The notes under the pieces: generated by a model | Databases searched by the model: none | Told to the model about the DNA's origin: nothing | Seen by the model: the letters and a program-made list of their open reading frames with translations, nothing else | Shown: piece by piece, positions 3,485-5,887 of the stretch | How positions within the stretch are numbered: the first letter of the stretch is position 1 | Layout: each line of letters starts with the position of its first letter | Assembly (NCBI GenBank): GCA_021786215.1 | Contig: JAJYNT010000255.1 | Coordinates: 1-5,887 of the forward strand | Direction of reading: 5' to 3' | Origin: Chloroflexota bacterium | Lineage (GTDB): Bacteria; Chloroflexota; UBA6077 | Length of the DNA: 5,887 nt | Position numbers and translations under genes: made by a program

Positions 3485-5887
3485 GTGGAGACGGTAGCCG
3501 CCGAGAAGTCTTTGCCCAAGGAGAAGGTCGGGGCTGGGCATGGAATTTCACCGGCTCAGGTGGCCCTGCTGCCCGATCTTCTTGCCCTCATGGCCTACGC
3601 CGGGACGACCGTTCTTTTCTTCTGGCGGATCGTAGGGGATGGACTCGTTCCGGTAAGCTACGATCTTCTCAGCTACTTCTATCCCTACAAGCTGCTCTTG
3701 GCTGAGATGGTGCATCGGGGTGAACTTCCCCTATGGAACCCTTTCATCTTTATGGGAGCGCCGCTGATAGCCAATATTCAGGCGGCGGCTTTTTATCCTC
3801 CGGATCTGCTCTTCTACCTCTTGCCGGTGGTGGATGCCCTTCGGTACAGTGTGGTCCTTCACATCTATCTGGGTGCCGCTTTCACCTACCTGTTTGCTCG
3901 AGTGTCTCTCCGGCTGTCTCCAGCGTCCGCGTGGGTTGCCGGGGCAGTCTTCGGTTTCAGCGGCTACCTTGGGGCCCAGGTGGACCATCTCAATCAGCTC
4001 CACTCCGCGGTGTGGCTTCCGGTCCTTCTGCTTTGCCTGGAGAGGAGCGTCAGCAGGAGAAGTCTAGCGGCTTCCGCTGTGGGTGGTCTGGTGGTGGCTG
4101 TGCAACTGCTGGCGGGGCACACCCAGCTGACGTATTACTCCGGATGGGCGCTGCTATTCTTCGCCCTCTTTCTTACCATAACAAGCGAAGCTCATGGCTG
4201 GAACAGATCTGTTCCACTCGCATCCCTGGCCCTCATGGGGGTCCTCGGCGCTGCGGTAGCTGGGGTGCAGCTGTTGCCTACGCTCGAACTGGCCACGCAG
4301 TCCTATCGCTCGGGTGGCGTTCCTTTCGCTGATGCGGTTCGGTTCTCCGTGCAGCTTCCCGACCTCACTGACAGTGTCCTGCCTCTTTACAGCTACGTGC
4401 CATATGTGGAGGTGATCGGCTACACTGGAGTAGTTGCGTTGGCACTGCTCCCCGCCGCGCTGGTTCGCCGGCAGCGCCCAGCCTTTCAGTGGTTCTTCGC
4501 GGGCCTCGCATGTATGGCCCTTCTCCTGGCCGTTGGAAACGGAACACGAATCTACGGATGGCTTTACGACCTGGTTCCGGGATTCGACCTCTTCCGTGCG
4601 CCCGCTCGCTGGCTGTTCCTATTCAATTTTTCGGTCTCGATTCTGGTAGGGATGGCATTGCAAAACCTGCGGTCCAGTTTGCCCGAGGAGCACTTAGGTC
4701 GCTGGTTAGGGGAGTATTCCTTGTTCTTTTTGGCCGGTGTGGCGTTGCTGGTCGGGCTCAGATTCTGGCTCGGTGGCCAGGGCAAGGAATTGAACCTGCC
4801 CGCTCCTCGAACTGTGCTCACCTGGGGGCTGTTTGCCGGCGCAGCCATGGCGCTCTCTCTGGCGGTGCGCGCTTGGCCGCACTCTCGCATCTTGCCTGCG
4901 CTACTGATGGCACTCCTGTTGACCGAACTGTTCGTTGCGAAAGAGCCGCAGGCATACAACCACCCCGTTCCGAGGTCGCTCTTCACCGATGCCCGGCCGC
5001 TTTACAGCCGGCTTGAGGCGCTTTCCCCCTCCAGGGTGCTGAGCCTCGTTCGAGAGCCCCCGTCTCTGGCCGATGAGGGGCAGTTGAGAGCCCGTCTTTC
5101 TGGGACTCTGTCGAAGAGCGATCTGAACAGCTACCTGCAGTTCACGAAGATGGAGGATGCCCTCACTCCTGATGTGCCGATGGCCTTCGGCCTGAAGAGC
5201 ATCGATGGCTACGACGGTGGTCTGCTGCCGACCGGCCTGTATGCGGAGTTGAAGCGAGTGCTTGTAGGAGATCAGAACTACAAACCCGACCTGACGCTGC
5301 AAGCCGAGGCCTCGACGGTGCCCTCCAGCCGGCTTCTGGGTGAGTTCGGCGTGAACTATCTGATCCTGGGCGCGGGGCTTGGAGCCTGGGACGCGGGCTG
5401 GCAGGAGATGCCGTCGGCGGAGGCAGATGGAATGAAGGTCCTTCGCAACACTCAGGCCCTCCCTAGAGCCTTCGTCGTGCACTCGGCCAGAGTGTTTCAC
5501 CAGAACAAAGACCAACTGAACGCGCTTCGCAGCCTGGATCTCCGAAAGGTCGCGGTGCTGGGAGATGATATCAGCTTCCAGCCACCGACGGGCCAGGGCA
5601 GTGACGACGTGCGGATCTCCCGGGATCTGGGAGGGGAAGTGGACGTCTCTGCCTCTCTCGGTGAGCCCGGCTTCCTGGTGTTGGCAGATTCCTACTATCC
5701 TGGCTGGAAGGCCTACGTGGACGGCCGAGAGGTGCCGCTGTTGAGGGCGGATTACGCGGTGCGAGCGGTCCAGCTTGGGCCCGGCCAGCATCAGGTGCGT
5801 TTCGTCTACGAGCCGTCTTCCTTTCGGCTTGGGTTGATCCTCTCCCTGGTCGGCCTCCTGGCCACGGCCGGATGCCTTTTCCTCTCG
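3485..5887 (+). CDS. YfhO-family multi-spanning membrane protein (3' end cut by window)
   Basis: A large integral membrane protein of the YfhO family (Pfam PF09586), with a GT-C-like architecture. In Bacillus and Listeria, members work with a GT2 enzyme and transfer a sugar from an undecaprenyl-phosphate carrier to lipoteichoic acid outside the cell; a similar outward glycosylation role here is inference. The frame stays open for 801 codons to the window edge. A short charged N-terminus precedes membrane segment 1 (about 25-50). The first extracytoplasmic loop has Asp60 and the signature GELPLWNPFIFMGAPL (79-94) plus QAAAFYPPDLLFYLLP. Further hydrophobic segments run to about residue 485 (for example AVWLPVLLLCL, LALMGVLGAAVAGVQLLP, SILVGMAL). 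A soluble domain (about 487-778) follows, ending in the family hallmark YYPGWKAYVDG (from 737) and an H-x-V-x-F-x-Y segment. The last hydrophobic segment (779-801) suggests only a few residues or one more helix are missing. It has no same-strand neighbour in view. Confidence 0.92.
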   Translation, partial: METVAAEKSLPKEKVGAGHGISPAQVALLPDLLALMAYAGTTVLFFWRIVGDGLVPVSYDLLSYFYPYKLLLAEMVHRGELPLWNPFIFMGAPLIANIQAAAFYPPDLLFYLLPVVDALRYSVVLHIYLGAAFTYLFARVSLRLSPASAWVAGAVFGFSGYLGAQVDHLNQLHSAVWLPVLLLCLERSVSRRSLAASAVGGLVVAVQLLAGHTQLTYYSGWALLFFALFLTITSEAHGWNRSVPLASLALMGVLGAAVAGVQLLPTLELATQSYRSGGVPFADAVRFSVQLPDLTDSVLPLYSYVPYVEVIGYTGVVALALLPAALVRRQRPAFQWFFAGLACMALLLAVGNGTRIYGWLYDLVPGFDLFRAPARWLFLFNFSVSILVGMALQNLRSSLPEEHLGRWLGEYSLFFLAGVALLVGLRFWLGGQGKELNLPAPRTVLTWGLFAGAAMALSLAVRAWPHSRILPALLMALLLTELFVAKEPQAYNHPVPRSLFTDARPLYSRLEALSPSRVLSLVREPPSLADEGQLRARLSGTLSKSDLNSYLQFTKMEDALTPDVPMAFGLKSIDGYDGGLLPTGLYAELKRVLVGDQNYKPDLTLQAEASTVPSSRLLGEFGVNYLILGAGLGAWDAGWQEMPSAEADGMKVLRNTQALPRAFVVHSARVFHQNKDQLNALRSLDLRKVAVLGDDISFQPPTGQGSDDVRISRDLGGEVDVSASLGEPGFLVLADSYYPGWKAYVDGREVPLLRADYAVRAVQLGPGQHQVRFVYEPSSFRLGLILSLVGLLATAGCLFLS

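Noticed and set aside
3270..3497. Plus-strand 75-codon frame in the divergent intergenic region
   Set aside because: It starts with a TTG without a good ribosome site, crosses the likely promoter and overlaps the start of the membrane-protein gene. Composition looks random.
3299..3551. Two short minus-strand frames upstream of the dehydrogenase gene
   Set aside because: They overlap each other and the 5' end of the plus-strand gene, with no family resemblance or supporting signals.
4901..5791. Minus-strand open frame of 296 codons opposite the membrane-protein gene
   Set aside because: It lies wholly antisense to a coding region with clear YfhO motifs. Its translation is rich in Arg, His and Gln with no domain-like pattern, as expected from reading GC-rich codons backwards.
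3590..5887. ATG at 3590 as the start of the membrane protein
   Set aside because: It would remove the charged N-terminus and cut into the first membrane segment. The GTG at 3485 has GAAGGAG upstream at acceptable spacing.
1..5887. CRISPR array, tRNA/rRNA, insertion sequence, toxin-antitoxin or defence genes
   Set aside because: I saw no regularly spaced repeats, tRNA-like cloverleaf, transposase motifs, or small coupled gene pairs of those kinds anywhere in the window.

Overview
The window is a GC-rich bacterial segment, as seen from strongly GC-biased third codon positions. It holds four protein genes: three on the minus strand (positions 265-3219) and one on the plus strand (3485 to the right edge, incomplete). 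The gene families and a REP-like intergenic repeat at 49-77 resemble what is common in environmental Chloroflexota and related GC-rich lineages. That taxonomic guess is weak, because no marker gene is present.

Layout, left to right. Positions 1-264 carry no convincing gene, but hold a short palindromic repeat and a GC-rich hairpin. Positions 265-1056 (minus) encode a family 2 glycosyltransferase of the WaaE/KdtX-like type. It sits immediately downstream of a second family 2 glycosyltransferase of the WbbL/rhamnosyltransferase-like type (1058-2047, minus), and the two look translationally coupled. Positions 2048-2151 hold a strong intrinsic terminator that ends the transcript of the next gene, an Ldh-family (malate/L-lactate dehydrogenase-like) NAD(P)-dependent oxidoreductase (2152-3219, minus). 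A 265-base divergent intergenic region (3220-3484) separates it from a large plus-strand YfhO-family multi-spanning membrane protein (from 3485). That protein runs off the window close to its expected C-terminus.

How the genes fit together. Two cytoplasmic or membrane-associated GT2 enzymes and a YfhO-type membrane protein (a GT-C-like family linked in Firmicutes to transfer of lipid-carried sugars onto cell-envelope polymers) suggest a small cell-surface glycan locus. The Ldh-family dehydrogenase is transcriptionally insulated by the terminator and may simply be a metabolic neighbour.

The main corrections to a naive reading are start sites. The upstream glycosyltransferase should start at 2047, not at the GTG at 2152, because the longer version would translate through the terminator hairpin. 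The downstream glycosyltransferase probably starts at a TTG at 1056. I found no CRISPR array, RNA gene, transposase, toxin-antitoxin pair or recognisable defence system, and nothing that amounts to a clearly new system.
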